Shown here: one piece after another, positions 15,008-22,558 of the stretch
Layout: the number at the start of each line of letters is the position of its first letter
Numbering within the stretch: position 1 is the stretch's first letter
DNA from: an uncultured Prevotellaceae bacterium
Lineage (GTDB): Bacteria; Bacteroidota; Bacteroidia; Bacteroidales; Bacteroidaceae
DNA: 43,912 bases
Reading direction: 5' to 3'
Assembly: GCA_900316975.1 (NCBI GenBank)
Contig: ONFA01000020.1
Location: forward strand, 1-43,912
Notes under the pieces: model-generated
What the model was told of the DNA's origin: nothing
Database searches by the model: none
What the model saw: only the letters and a program-made list of their open reading frames with translations
Made by a program: the position numbers and the translations under genes

Positions 15008-15023
15008 CCCTAAAAGCAACAGA

Positions 15024-15608
15024 ATGGTACATTTAGACAAGCAAGAGGCACGGGAAAAGTATGAGACGCTGGATGGCATCGAGTTCATCGAATGGGTGAC
15101 GGATGGGTATCTGGCGGCGATTGGTGGCGGACTGACTGCCGACAACATGGATATGCTGAGTGAGGAACAGCATGCGGTGTTGTGTTACCGCTATGTGCTG
15201 GACGAGGTGATGGAGGGCGGTTTCATTCAGTTGATTCTGAACGGATATGCGCCGTATGTGCTGGAAGGACCGTTTCCGATGGTGGTGAAGAAGGAGTGGG
15301 GGAAAGAAAAAGAAGAAGACCCTCTCTGTCCTGCGGACATCTCCCCCTCTATGGGGAGACCGTGCGGCGAGAAGGCAACATCGGATGTGATGAAAAAGTT
15401 CTCGAAGTTGTTGTATGAGGTGAAAAAGGAGTATCACAAGCATCAGGAGGAACTCTCGCAGGACATGAGCGATGAGGAGTTCATGGCACTGTATGAGCAG
15501 TTGGAGGAACTGAACGAGTTGGGCGATGACTTCTTGGACGAACATCAGGAGGAGGTGACCCCAGCGGTGGCGAAGATGATGGTGGAGAATTTGGATAAGT
15601 ATGTGTAA
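15024..15608 (+). CDS. DUF4375 (DMP19-like) protein
   Basis: This is an acidic cytoplasmic protein of about 194 residues. LSEEQHAVLCYRYVLDEVME then GGFIQLILNGYAPYVL matches the core of the DUF4375/DMP19 family, whose founding Neisseria member mimics DNA. The second half is strongly acidic (HQEELSQDMSDEEFMALYEQ then LEELNELGDD). The start is the ATG at 15024; the frame extends upstream only into the hairpin repeat. Residues encoded by about 15325-15375 (DPLCPADISPSMGRPCGEKA) come from a palindromic repeat read in frame and look like an insertion. The protein ends in KYV, with the stop inside a direct repeat shared with the smpB 3' end. Confidence 0.72.
   Translation: MVHLDKQEAREKYETLDGIEFIEWVTDGYLAAIGGGLTADNMDMLSEEQHAVLCYRYVLDEVMEGGFIQLILNGYAPYVLEGPFPMVVKKEWGKEKEEDPLCPADISPSMGRPCGEKATSDVMKKFSKLLYEVKKEYHKHQEELSQDMSDEEFMALYEQLEELNELGDDFLDEHQEEVTPAVAKMMVENLDKYV
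15328..15358 (+). repeat. Palindromic repeat inside the DUF4375 coding region
   Basis: GTCCTGCGGAC followed by CTCCCC-CTCTAT-GGGGAG forms two adjacent hairpins within the open frame. The G/C-block palindrome is of the same kind as the intergenic CTCCCCTCAACAGGGGAG modules, but here it is translated. Confidence 0.7.
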
Positions 15609-15722
15609 GTTAAAAACGAAAAGTGAATAGTGAAAAATCTGAGTTACTTTTGCTAATGAGGAACTATCCGCATAACTGGTAACTTATACTTTTAGTTTTT
15701 AACTTTTAATTTTTAGTTTTTT
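15590..15722 (+). repeat. Direct repeat unit 1 and mirrored leader before smpB
   Basis: The sequence from the DUF4375 stop onward (TAAGTTAAAAACGAAAAGTG, then AATAGTGAAAAATCT and TTACTTTTGCTAATGA) is repeated with few changes after smpB. Its AGTTAAAAACGAAAAGT is complementary, with one mismatch, to ACTTTTAGTTTTTAACT just upstream of the smpB start, so the gap can form a hairpin that reaches the translation start. Confidence 0.75.
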
Positions 15723-16199
15723 ATGGCAAAAACAAAGATAACGAAACCGCAACAGGTGAACATCAAGAACAAGAGGGCGTCGTTTGACTACGAATTCATC
15801 GACACTTTCACGGCTGGTATCGTCTTGACGGGTACGGAAATCAAGAGCATCCGTGCTGGCAAGGCGAGTCTGGTAGATACCTATTGCTATATCAATAATG
15901 GGGAGATTTGGGTGAAGAACATGTATGTGGCTCTTTATTCCGAAGGTTCCTACAACAACCATGTGGAGCGCAGGGAACGGAAACTGCTCTTGAACCGCAA
16001 GGAAATCCGCAACTTGCAGGAGGACACGAAGGCTCCGGGTTTCACCATCGTGCCTGTCCGTCTCTTCATCAACGAGAAGGGCTTGGCTAAACTGGTCATC
16101 GCATTGGCGCGAGGCAAGAAGGAGTATGACAAGCGACAGACGTTGAAGGAGAAAGAGGACAGAAGGGAAATGGACAGGGCAAAGAAAAAATATGTTTAA
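15723..16199 (+). CDS. smpB: SsrA-binding protein SmpB
   Basis: SmpB binds tmRNA and brings it to stalled ribosomes for trans-translation. The 158-residue protein has the OB-fold core [20 protein letters not shown] followed by [20 protein letters not shown] and [19 protein letters not shown], then [19 protein letters not shown]. The basic C-terminal tail [20 protein letters not shown] reaches the decoding site. All are family hallmarks and the length is normal. No tmRNA gene is seen in this window. Its stop codon lies in the second copy of a direct repeat shared with the preceding gene. Confidence 0.97.
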   Translation: MAKTKITKPQQVNIKNKRASFDYEFIDTFTAGIVLTGTEIKSIRAGKASLVDTYCYINNGEIWVKNMYVALYSEGSYNNHVERRERKLLLNRKEIRNLQEDTKAPGFTIVPVRLFINEKGLAKLVIALARGKKEYDKRQTLKEKEDRREMDRAKKKYV

Positions 16200-16311
16200 G
16201 TTAAAAACGAAAAGTGAATAGTGAATAATCTAAGTTACTTTTGCTGATGAATAGCCAACTGGATGGCAGGTAAAATAGATTTTTCACTTTTCACTTTTCA
16301 CTATTCACTTT
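16187..16311 (+). repeat. Direct repeat unit 2 and mirrored leader before metH
   Basis: This is the second copy of the repeat that follows the DUF4375 gene. Here AAAGTGAATAGTGAA (about 16209-16223) is perfectly complementary to TTCACTATTCACTTT (about 16297-16311), which ends directly at the metH ATG. TTTTCAC is repeated three times just before it. The hairpin would hide the metH start. Confidence 0.75.
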
Positions 16312-19071
16312 ATGATCAATATCATCAAACACAAAATTCTGATTCTGGACGGTGCAATGGGCACCATGATTCAGCGGTACGGATTGCAGGAGGAGGACTT
16401 CAGAGGTGAACGGTTCAAGGATGTGCCGGGGCTGATGAAGGGCAACAATGACATCCTCTGTCTGACCCGTCCCGACGTGATTGCCGACATTCACCGGAAG
16501 TATCTGGAGGCAGGAGCCGACCTCATCACCACTTGCACCTTCTCTTCGCAAAGGGTGTCGATGGCTGATTACAACGTGGAGGGGTATTGCCGTGAGATGA
16601 ATTTGGCTGGTGCGAAGATTGCCCGTCAGTTGGCGGATGAATACACACAGAAAACACCGATGAAACCGCGTTTTGTGCTGGGCGATGTGGGTCCCACGAA
16701 CAAGACGCTGAGCATCTCGCCCGATGTGAACAATCCTGCTTTGCGTAGCCTCACTTACGACGAATTGGTGGATGCCTACGTGGAGCAGATGGAAGCCCTC
16801 ATCGAGGGGGGCGTGGATGCCTTGCTCATCGAAACCATCTTTGATTCGCTCAATGCCAAGGCTGCCATCTATGCGGCAGAAAAGGCGATGGAATCGACAG
16901 GGAAGCGTCTTCCGTTGATGCTTTCCATCACGGTGAGTGACACGGCTGGACGCACACTTTCGGGACAGACATTGGAGGCTTTCTTGGCGAGTGTGCAGCA
17001 TGCCGACATCTTCTCCATCGGATTGAACTGCTCGTTTGGTGCGCGCCAACTGAAACCTTTCCTGAAGTTATTGGCTGAAAAGGCACCTTACTATATTTCT
17101 GCCCACCCGAATGCGGGACTTCCCAACTCGTTGGGACTTTATGACCAGACACCCGACATGATGGCGGAGCAGGTGAAGGAATATGTGGAGGAGGGACTGG
17201 TCAACATCTTGGGCGGCTGCTGTGGAACGACAGAGAAGTTCATTGAACGGTATCCTGCCCTTGTGGAGGGGAAAAAGCCGCATGTGCCAGTGGAAAAGCC
17301 GAAGAACATGTGGTTGAGCGGTCTTGAATTGCTGGAACTCACGCCTGAACGTCGTTTTGTGAATGTGGGTGAACGCTGCAATGTGGCTGGCTCGCGCAAG
17401 TTCCTCCGTCTCATCAACGAAAAGAACTACGAAGAAGCCCTTTCCATCGCCAGAAAGCAGGTGGAGGATGGGGCACTTGTCATCGACATCAACATGGATG
17501 ACGGATTGCTGGATGCGAAGAAAGAGATGGTGACATTCCTCAATCTCTTGATGAGTGACCCCGACATATCCAAAGTGCCTGTGATGATTGACTCCAGCGA
17601 TTGGGAGGTCATCAAGGCGGGTTTGAAGTGTGTGCAGGGCAAGAGCATCGTCAACAGCATTTCACTGAAAGAAGGGGTGGAAAAGTTTCTCGAGAAAGCA
17701 CGGGAAATCAAACGGTTGGGTGCTGCAACGGTGGTGATGGCGTTTGACGAACAAGGACAGGCGACTACCTATGAAAGAAAGATAGAAATCTGTGAACGTG
17801 CCTACCATCTTCTGGTGGACGAGGTGGGTTTCAATCCGCTCGACATCATTTTCGACCCTAATGTGTTGGCGGTGGCGACGGGTATGGAGGAACACAACAA
17901 CTATGCCCTCGACTTTATCCGTGCCACCGAGTGGATTCGCAAGAACCTGCCGGGTGCGCATGTTTCGGGTGGTATCAGCAACCTTTCTTTCTCCTTCCGG
18001 GGCAACAACTACATTCGTGAGGCGATGCATGCGGTTTTCCTTTACCACACCATTGCGGTGGGTCAGGACATGGGCATTGTCAATCCTGCCACACAGGTGC
18101 TCTACAGCGACATCCCCGACGATGTGCTGACTGCCATTGATGATGTGCTGCTCAATCGCACCCCCGATGCTACAGAGAGACTGATTGAAATTGCTGCTCG
18201 AATTAAGGAGGAAAAAGATGCTGAAAAGGAGGCACTTAAAAATGGTGGAGTTATACCAAAAAGTTCTGCTGACGATTGGCGAAACGGCACGGTGGAAGAA
18301 CGGTTGAAGCATGCTCTCATCAAAGGAGTGGGGGACTATCTGGAAGCCGATTTGGACGAGGCAGCGGAACTGTATGACAATCCCGTGAAGATTATCGAGG
18401 GTCCGCTGATGGATGCGATGAATACGGTGGGTGAACTTTTCGGCAGCGGCAAGATGTTCCTTCCCCAAGTGGTGAAGACGGCACGAACGATGAAAAAAGC
18501 CGTGAGCATTCTGCAACCGCTGATTGAAGCCAGCCGTTCAGAAGGGGCACAAAAGGCAGGAAAAGTGCTGTTGGCGACCGTGAAGGGCGATGTGCACGAC
18601 ATCGGCAAGAACATCGTGAGCGTCATCCTTGCCTGCAACAACTACGAAATCATCGACCTCGGCGTGATGGTGCCAACCGAGACGATTGTGGATAAAGCCA
18701 TCGAGGAAAAAGTTGATATCATCGGGCTTTCAGGTCTTATCACTCCCTCGTTGGAGGAGATGGTGAATGTGGCTCGTGCGCTCGAAGAACGAGGTGCCAA
18801 CATCCCCATCATGATTGGCGGTGCGACGACCAGCGAACTCCACACTGCCTTGAAGATTGCTCCTGTCTATCATGGCCCTGTCCTCTGGATGAAAGATGCC
18901 TCGCAGAACGTGATTGCCAGTGCGCGTCTGCTCAACCCTGCCACAAGAGCCGAACTGACCGATGAACTGGACAAGAAATATGCCGAACTCCGCTCTGAAC
19001 AGTCAGATGAGAAGTCCGGCATGGTGAGCCTGGAAGAGGCACGTCAAAGAAGACCTAAATACTTCGAATGA
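16312..19071 (+). CDS. metH: Cobalamin-dependent methionine synthase without activation domain
   Basis: MetH moves a methyl group from 5-methyl-THF to homocysteine through cobalamin. Domains in order: homocysteine/zinc domain (about 1-320; GLNCSFGA near 238 and GGCCGT near 301 supply the zinc Cys residues), pterin-binding domain (about 340-610; FVNVGERCNVAGSRKF, VIDINMDDGLLD, FDPNVLAVATG), cap helices (about 650-740; MNTVGELFGSGKMFLPQVVK) and B12 domain (DVHDIGKN near 762-769, His being the cobalt ligand; IIGLSGLITPS; MIGGATTS). The protein ends at 919 residues, just after the B12 domain. The C-terminal SAM-dependent reactivation domain of E. coli MetH (1227 residues) is absent. A separate activation protein would be needed, and none lies in this window. 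Confidence 0.96.
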   Translation: MINIIKHKILILDGAMGTMIQRYGLQEEDFRGERFKDVPGLMKGNNDILCLTRPDVIADIHRKYLEAGADLITTCTFSSQRVSMADYNVEGYCREMNLAGAKIARQLADEYTQKTPMKPRFVLGDVGPTNKTLSISPDVNNPALRSLTYDELVDAYVEQMEALIEGGVDALLIETIFDSLNAKAAIYAAEKAMESTGKRLPLMLSITVSDTAGRTLSGQTLEAFLASVQHADIFSIGLNCSFGARQLKPFLKLLAEKAPYYISAHPNAGLPNSLGLYDQTPDMMAEQVKEYVEEGLVNILGGCCGTTEKFIERYPALVEGKKPHVPVEKPKNMWLSGLELLELTPERRFVNVGERCNVAGSRKFLRLINEKNYEEALSIARKQVEDGALVIDINMDDGLLDAKKEMVTFLNLLMSDPDISKVPVMIDSSDWEVIKAGLKCVQGKSIVNSISLKEGVEKFLEKAREIKRLGAATVVMAFDEQGQATTYERKIEICERAYHLLVDEVGFNPLDIIFDPNVLAVATGMEEHNNYALDFIRATEWIRKNLPGAHVSGGISNLSFSFRGNNYIREAMHAVFLYHTIAVGQDMGIVNPATQVLYSDIPDDVLTAIDDVLLNRTPDATERLIEIAARIKEEKDAEKEALKNGGVIPKSSADDWRNGTVEERLKHALIKGVGDYLEADLDEAAELYDNPVKIIEGPLMDAMNTVGELFGSGKMFLPQVVKTARTMKKAVSILQPLIEASRSEGAQKAGKVLLATVKGDVHDIGKNIVSVILACNNYEIIDLGVMVPTETIVDKAIEEKVDIIGLSGLITPSLEEMVNVARALEERGANIPIMIGGATTSELHTALKIAPVYHGPVLWMKDASQNVIASARLLNPATRAELTDELDKKYAELRSEQSDEKSGMVSLEEARQRRPKYFE

Positions 19072-19089
19072 CTTGACGTCGAGTATTTT

Positions 19090-19908
19090 TCACTCCGCTG
19101 TCTTTGCTTCGTTCCACCAAGCATCCATTTGTTCCAAGGTCAGGTCTTTCAAGTCCTGACCTTTTTCTTTGGCCTTTGCTTCCACATAGTTGAAGCGGTG
19201 GATGAACTTCTGGTTGGTGTGTTCGAGTGCATTGTCGGGATTGATTTTATAGAGTCGGGCAGCGTTGATCAGGCTGAACATCACATCGCCAAACTCTTCG
19301 GTGGCGTGTTGCTTGGCGGCTGCTTTGGCTTCATCGGTCTCCGCATTATTGTAAAGTGTCTCCACTTCTGCTTCAAACTCAGTGATTTCCTCCTTCACCT
19401 TCTTCCACACATCGCGCCGTTCTTCCCAATCAAAGCCCACATTACGAGCTTTGTCTTGAATGCGGTATGCCTTGATGAGAGAGGGGAGTGCATCGGGCAC
19501 GCCAGAGAGGACGGTCTTGTTGCCATCCTTCTCCTTCGTCTTGATTTGTTCCCATGTCTGCACCACTTCGCCAGCCGTATTTGCCACTGCATCGCCATAC
19601 ACATGGGGGTGACGGAAGATGAGTTTGTCGCACAGTTTATGGCACACGTCAGCCACATCGAACGCCCCTTTCTCCTCGCCAATCTTCGAGTAGAAAACGA
19701 TATGCAGGAGCACATCGCCGAGTTCCTTGCAGATGTTGAGGTTGTCCTCCTTCATGAGGGCATCGCAGAGTTCGTAAGTTTCCTCTATCGTGTTGGGACG
19801 CAGCGACTCATTCGTCTGCTTCCTGTCCCACGGGCACTTCTCGCGGAGGTCGTCCATCACGTCGAGCAAACGCCCGAACGCTTCCATCTTCTCTTGTTTT
19901 GTATGCAT
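19090..19908 (-). CDS. mazG: Nucleoside triphosphate pyrophosphohydrolase MazG
   Basis: MazG hydrolyses NTPs and dNTPs to monophosphates and pyrophosphate. The protein of about 272 residues has two MazG domains. The first contains CPWDRKQTNESLRPNTIEET then YELCDAL and KELGDVLLHIVFYSKI. The second contains EEFGDVMFSLINAARLYKIN with the family's E-x-x-E-12/28-E-x-x-D metal pattern. The ATG at 19908 (MHTKQEKMEAFGRLLDVM) is the family start; a longer frame upstream is not supported. It converges with metH over an 18-bp gap, where AAATACT-TCGA and TCGAGTATTT form a small shared hairpin. A minus-strand TACCTTTG (19955-19948) without a good -33 is its likely -7 box. Confidence 0.95.
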   Translation of the reverse strand: MHTKQEKMEAFGRLLDVMDDLREKCPWDRKQTNESLRPNTIEETYELCDALMKEDNLNICKELGDVLLHIVFYSKIGEEKGAFDVADVCHKLCDKLIFRHPHVYGDAVANTAGEVVQTWEQIKTKEKDGNKTVLSGVPDALPSLIKAYRIQDKARNVGFDWEERRDVWKKVKEEITEFEAEVETLYNNAETDEAKAAAKQHATEEFGDVMFSLINAARLYKINPDNALEHTNQKFIHRFNYVEAKAKEKGQDLKDLTLEQMDAWWNEAKTAE

Positions 19909-19975
19909 ATTTCTCTTATTATAATAATGTGAAGCACAAATTTTCCGCAAAGGTACGATTTTTTCCTCAAAAATA

Positions 19976-20007
19976 TTTGTCGGAACGGAAAATTTGCACT
20001 ACCTTTG
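19976..20007 (+). promoter_or_regulatory. Promoter of the tRNA-Ser/tRNA-Glu cluster
   Basis: TTTG (19976-19979), a 20-base spacer and TACCTTTG (20000-20007). The leader to the first tRNA is about 75 bases. The promoter is divergent from the putative mazG -7 box. Confidence 0.8.
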
Positions 20008-20083
20008 CACTCGCAAAAGACAAGGGAGTACCTTTAGCAAAGGAGAAATGCACTTTGTCGGAGCAATTCAGAACACACGGTTC

Positions 20084-20174
20084 CGGAAGGATGGGTGAGT
20101 GGCTGAAACCACCAGTTTGCTAAACTGACGTACGGGTTACCGTACCGGGGGTTCGAATCCCCCTCCTTCCGCCA
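20084..20174 (+). tRNA. tRNA-Ser (GCT)
   Basis: Acceptor GGAAGGA/TCCTTCC, anticodon loop TTGCTAA with anticodon GCT, a long variable arm (CGTACGGGTTACCGTACCG), T arm GGGGG-TTCGAAT-CCCCC and discriminator G. CCA is encoded, unlike the other tRNAs in this window. Confidence 0.95.
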
Positions 20175-20188
20175 CCTTTGTTTCTGAT

Positions 20189-20260
20189 GGCGCTTTCGTC
20201 TAGCGGCTAGGACACATGCCTCTCACGCATGGAACACGAGTTCGATTCTCGTAGGCGCTA
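20189..20260 (+). tRNA. tRNA-Glu (CTC), copy 1
   Basis: Acceptor GGCGCTT/AGGCGCT (with G-T at 1-72), D arm GTCT/GGAC, anticodon stem CATGC/GCATG with loop CTCTCAC (anticodon CTC), T arm ACGAG-TTCGATT-CTCGT. CCA is not encoded. Confidence 0.93.
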
Positions 20261-20300
20261 CAAAAACTTCGGAATCATTAGCCCTTAACAGGGCAACCAG

Positions 20301-20372
20301 GGCGCTTTCGTCTAGCGGCTAGGACACATGCCTCTCACGCATGGAACACGAGTTCGATTCTCGTAGGCGCTA
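20301..20372 (+). tRNA. tRNA-Glu (CTC), copy 2
   Basis: Identical over all 72 bases to the copy at 20189-20260, with a 40-base spacer holding GCCCTTAACAGGGC, a small processing-type hairpin. The identity points to recent duplication or gene conversion. Confidence 0.93.
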
Positions 20373-20383
20373 CAAAGAACCAC

Positions 20384-20414
20384 AAAAAGGAATCCATCCA
20401 AGGTTCCTTTTTTT
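20384..20414 (+). terminator. Terminator of the tRNA cluster
   Basis: AAAAAGGAA, a loop TCCATCCAAGG and TTCCTTTTTTT form a hairpin with a T-run, 11 bases after the last tRNA. Confidence 0.8.
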
Positions 20415-20430
20415 ATTGTGCCATAAGAGT

Positions 20431-20499
20431 GTAGCCGAGGGGTACACCTTGCCGTAGTCGAGGGGTACGGCACTTCGTAGCCGAGGGGTACGCTTTCTC
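20431..20499. repeat. Three 23-bp tandem units
   Basis: GTAGCCGAGGGGTAC, GTAGTCGAGGGGTAC and GTAGCCGAGGGGTAC begin at 20431, 20454 and 20477, an exact 23-base period. The last eight bases of each unit vary. They lie between the tRNA terminator and the 3' end of the helicase gene. Function unknown. Confidence 0.85.
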
Positions 20500-20522
20500 T
20501 GAAAAAAGTTGGAGAGTGGTAT

Positions 20523-22544
20523 TCATTCTCCCTTCAACCTTTCCACATACTGGATGAGTTTCCGATAGAAAGCATGATGCTGAAGGGTGGCTTTGTCGCC
20601 AAAGATGATGAGTTTCATGCGGGCACGGGTCATGGCTACATTCATGCGGCGGAGGTCGGAGAGAAAACCAATCTGCCCGTTGTCGTTGCTGCGCACAAGG
20701 CTGATGAGGATGATGTCGCGTTCTTGTCCCTGAAAACCATCGACGGTGTTAACGCTGATGACCTGTCGGAAAGGACGGAACTCCTCACGCTTGCGGATTT
20801 GTTGACGGAGATATTGCGTTTGCACCTTATAAGGGGAGATGATGCCCACATCGAGCCGTTCGGCAAGGAAACGCTCTTTCCCGATTTTGTCTATGTAATT
20901 CTTGAGTGTGGAGAGCACCAGTTCTGCTTCCGCCTTGTTGATGCGTCCATGATTTTCACCGATGAATTGTTCGGTGAAATCAAATTCAGAAGACCCACTC
21001 CCCGCCCTCCTTATAGGGAGGGAGCAGTTTCCTTGCTCGTTAGTTTGTTCATTGGCAGAGATTTCACCCCCTCCCTGTAGGGAGGGTGAGGGGAGGGTCA
21101 ACTCTTTGCCGTCTATCCATTGAATGGAATGTTCAAAGTCGAGCACGGAACGATGCTTCACGCTTTCGTCCGACTCCACTTCGCCCTGATAGAACCAGTC
21201 GGAGGAGAACTTCATGATGTCATCATTCATGCGGTATTGCACTTTGAGCAACGTGACGGCATCGGGTTGGTTTTCCACAATGCGTTCCATGAGTGTCTTT
21301 CCAAGCCCCTGTTTCATCGCTTCGTAACACTTGATGGTGGGTGGAAGTTGTTGGTGGTCACCCGCCAAGATGACACGCGACGCACGCCTAATGGCAATCC
21401 AACATGCAGGCTCAAGGGCTTGTGCTGCTTCGTCAATAAATAGGGTGGAAAATTTGTGCCGCACCAAGAGTTTGTTGGCAGAGCCTACCAAGGTGCAAGC
21501 CACCACACGTGCCTCGTCAAAAAGTTGGGCGTTGATGGCCATTTCAATCTCGCTGGCACGGTCGCGCAGACGTGCTATCTTCTGATGCACGTTGTCGCCA
21601 CGCTTGCGGTTCTCCTTGATTTGCCGGATGGTCTTGCGGATGCTCCACAGTTCAGGATAGTCGGGATGACTCTCGAATTTGCGTTCGTAGGTGAAAGAGA
21701 GCATCTTGTCGTTCACTCGCGAGGGGTTGCCAATGCGAAGAACGGGCACACCATGATCCACGAGTTTTTCGCTAATCCAATCGACCGCCATGTTGCTTTG
21801 AGCGCACACGAGCACCTGTGTTTCACGATGCAGCGTCTCGTAGATGGCTTCAACCAGTGTGGTTGTCTTTCCCGTTCCGGGAGGTCCATGCACCACTTCC
21901 ACATCCTTTGCCCACAACACTTCGTTCACCGCCTGTTCCTGTGTCTTGTTCAGCCATGGGAATGTGATGGGAGTGAAGGTGCGCTTCTCTGGTTTCAGTT
22001 GTCCTGCAAAGATGTCCTTCAAGTCTGCCAAACGATTGTTCTTTGCATTGATAGCATCGTCAAGTGCATGAAACATAGTCTTATACGAAGTTTCATCAAA
22101 GTAAAGTTGCAAGCCAAGATTCGTCGCATTCTGCAAGTCGATAAGTGCTTGCGAAGAGGGTAGCGTGACCACCATTCGGTCGCCATCTACGTATGAAACT
22201 GTCGATGAAAAGGGGTAGTATTGAATGTCTGACTTGTTCTTAATGTCATCGTTGAGGTATTGTGCCTGGAAGGAAAAGAACTGCACAGGCTTTCCATACT
22301 CAAACAAATGCTCAATGTCCTCCTCGTCCTCTTCGTGGTCTTTTTTCACGATTTCAACGACGAATTGGTTCAGCGAGTTGTAGTAACTGCGTCCTGCCTC
22401 GACAGGATACCAGCAGATGCCACGATGAATCTTACGCTTGATGCCCATCTTTTCCGACTGCACACGAAATTCCTCTTTCTCCGAGTCGTATTCCATCTGA
22501 AGAAGTTGGCGAAGACGTTGTAGATATAAGGTGCTGTTTTGCAT
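20523..22544 (-). CDS. Superfamily 1 DNA/RNA helicase (Upf1/IGHMBP2-like)
   Basis: This is a 673-residue cytoplasmic SF1B-type helicase. Motifs in order: Q-like PWLNKTQEQAVNEVLW, Walker A HGPPGTGKTTTLVEAIYETL (about 216-235), motif Ia VLVCAQSNMAVDWI, Walker B LFIDEAAQALEPACW, motif III LAGDHQQLPPTI, motif IV KVQYRMNDDIMKF, motif V VNTVDGFQGQERDIILIS and motif VI RRMNVAMTRARMKLIIFGD. The family unwinds nucleic acid with ATP. Around residues 480-520 the frame reads through two palindromic repeats (LPSPSLQGGGEISAN and CSLPIRRAGSG), an inserted segment between motif IV and motif V. It lies 14 bp after a TPR gene, probably in one operon. Confidence 0.93.
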   Translation of the reverse strand: MQNSTLYLQRLRQLLQMEYDSEKEEFRVQSEKMGIKRKIHRGICWYPVEAGRSYYNSLNQFVVEIVKKDHEEDEEDIEHLFEYGKPVQFFSFQAQYLNDDIKNKSDIQYYPFSSTVSYVDGDRMVVTLPSSQALIDLQNATNLGLQLYFDETSYKTMFHALDDAINAKNNRLADLKDIFAGQLKPEKRTFTPITFPWLNKTQEQAVNEVLWAKDVEVVHGPPGTGKTTTLVEAIYETLHRETQVLVCAQSNMAVDWISEKLVDHGVPVLRIGNPSRVNDKMLSFTYERKFESHPDYPELWSIRKTIRQIKENRKRGDNVHQKIARLRDRASEIEMAINAQLFDEARVVACTLVGSANKLLVRHKFSTLFIDEAAQALEPACWIAIRRASRVILAGDHQQLPPTIKCYEAMKQGLGKTLMERIVENQPDAVTLLKVQYRMNDDIMKFSSDWFYQGEVESDESVKHRSVLDFEHSIQWIDGKELTLPSPSLQGGGEISANEQTNEQGNCSLPIRRAGSGSSEFDFTEQFIGENHGRINKAEAELVLSTLKNYIDKIGKERFLAERLDVGIISPYKVQTQYLRQQIRKREEFRPFRQVISVNTVDGFQGQERDIILISLVRSNDNGQIGFLSDLRRMNVAMTRARMKLIIFGDKATLQHHAFYRKLIQYVERLKGE
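20990..21107 (-). repeat. Paired palindromes inserted in the helicase gene
   Basis: CCCTCC-TTATA-GGGAGGG (about 21004-21022) and CACCCCCTCCC-TGTA-GGGAGGGTG (21065-21088) flank a spacer of about 45 bases. Both belong to the family of G/C-block palindromes common between genes in these bacteria, yet here they are translated without breaking the frame. Confidence 0.8.
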
Positions 22545-22558
22545 GGCGTTTCCGTGTG

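Noticed and set aside
20431..20499. CRISPR-like array from the 23-bp units
   Set aside because: Only three units, with a variable part of eight bases, too short for spacers.
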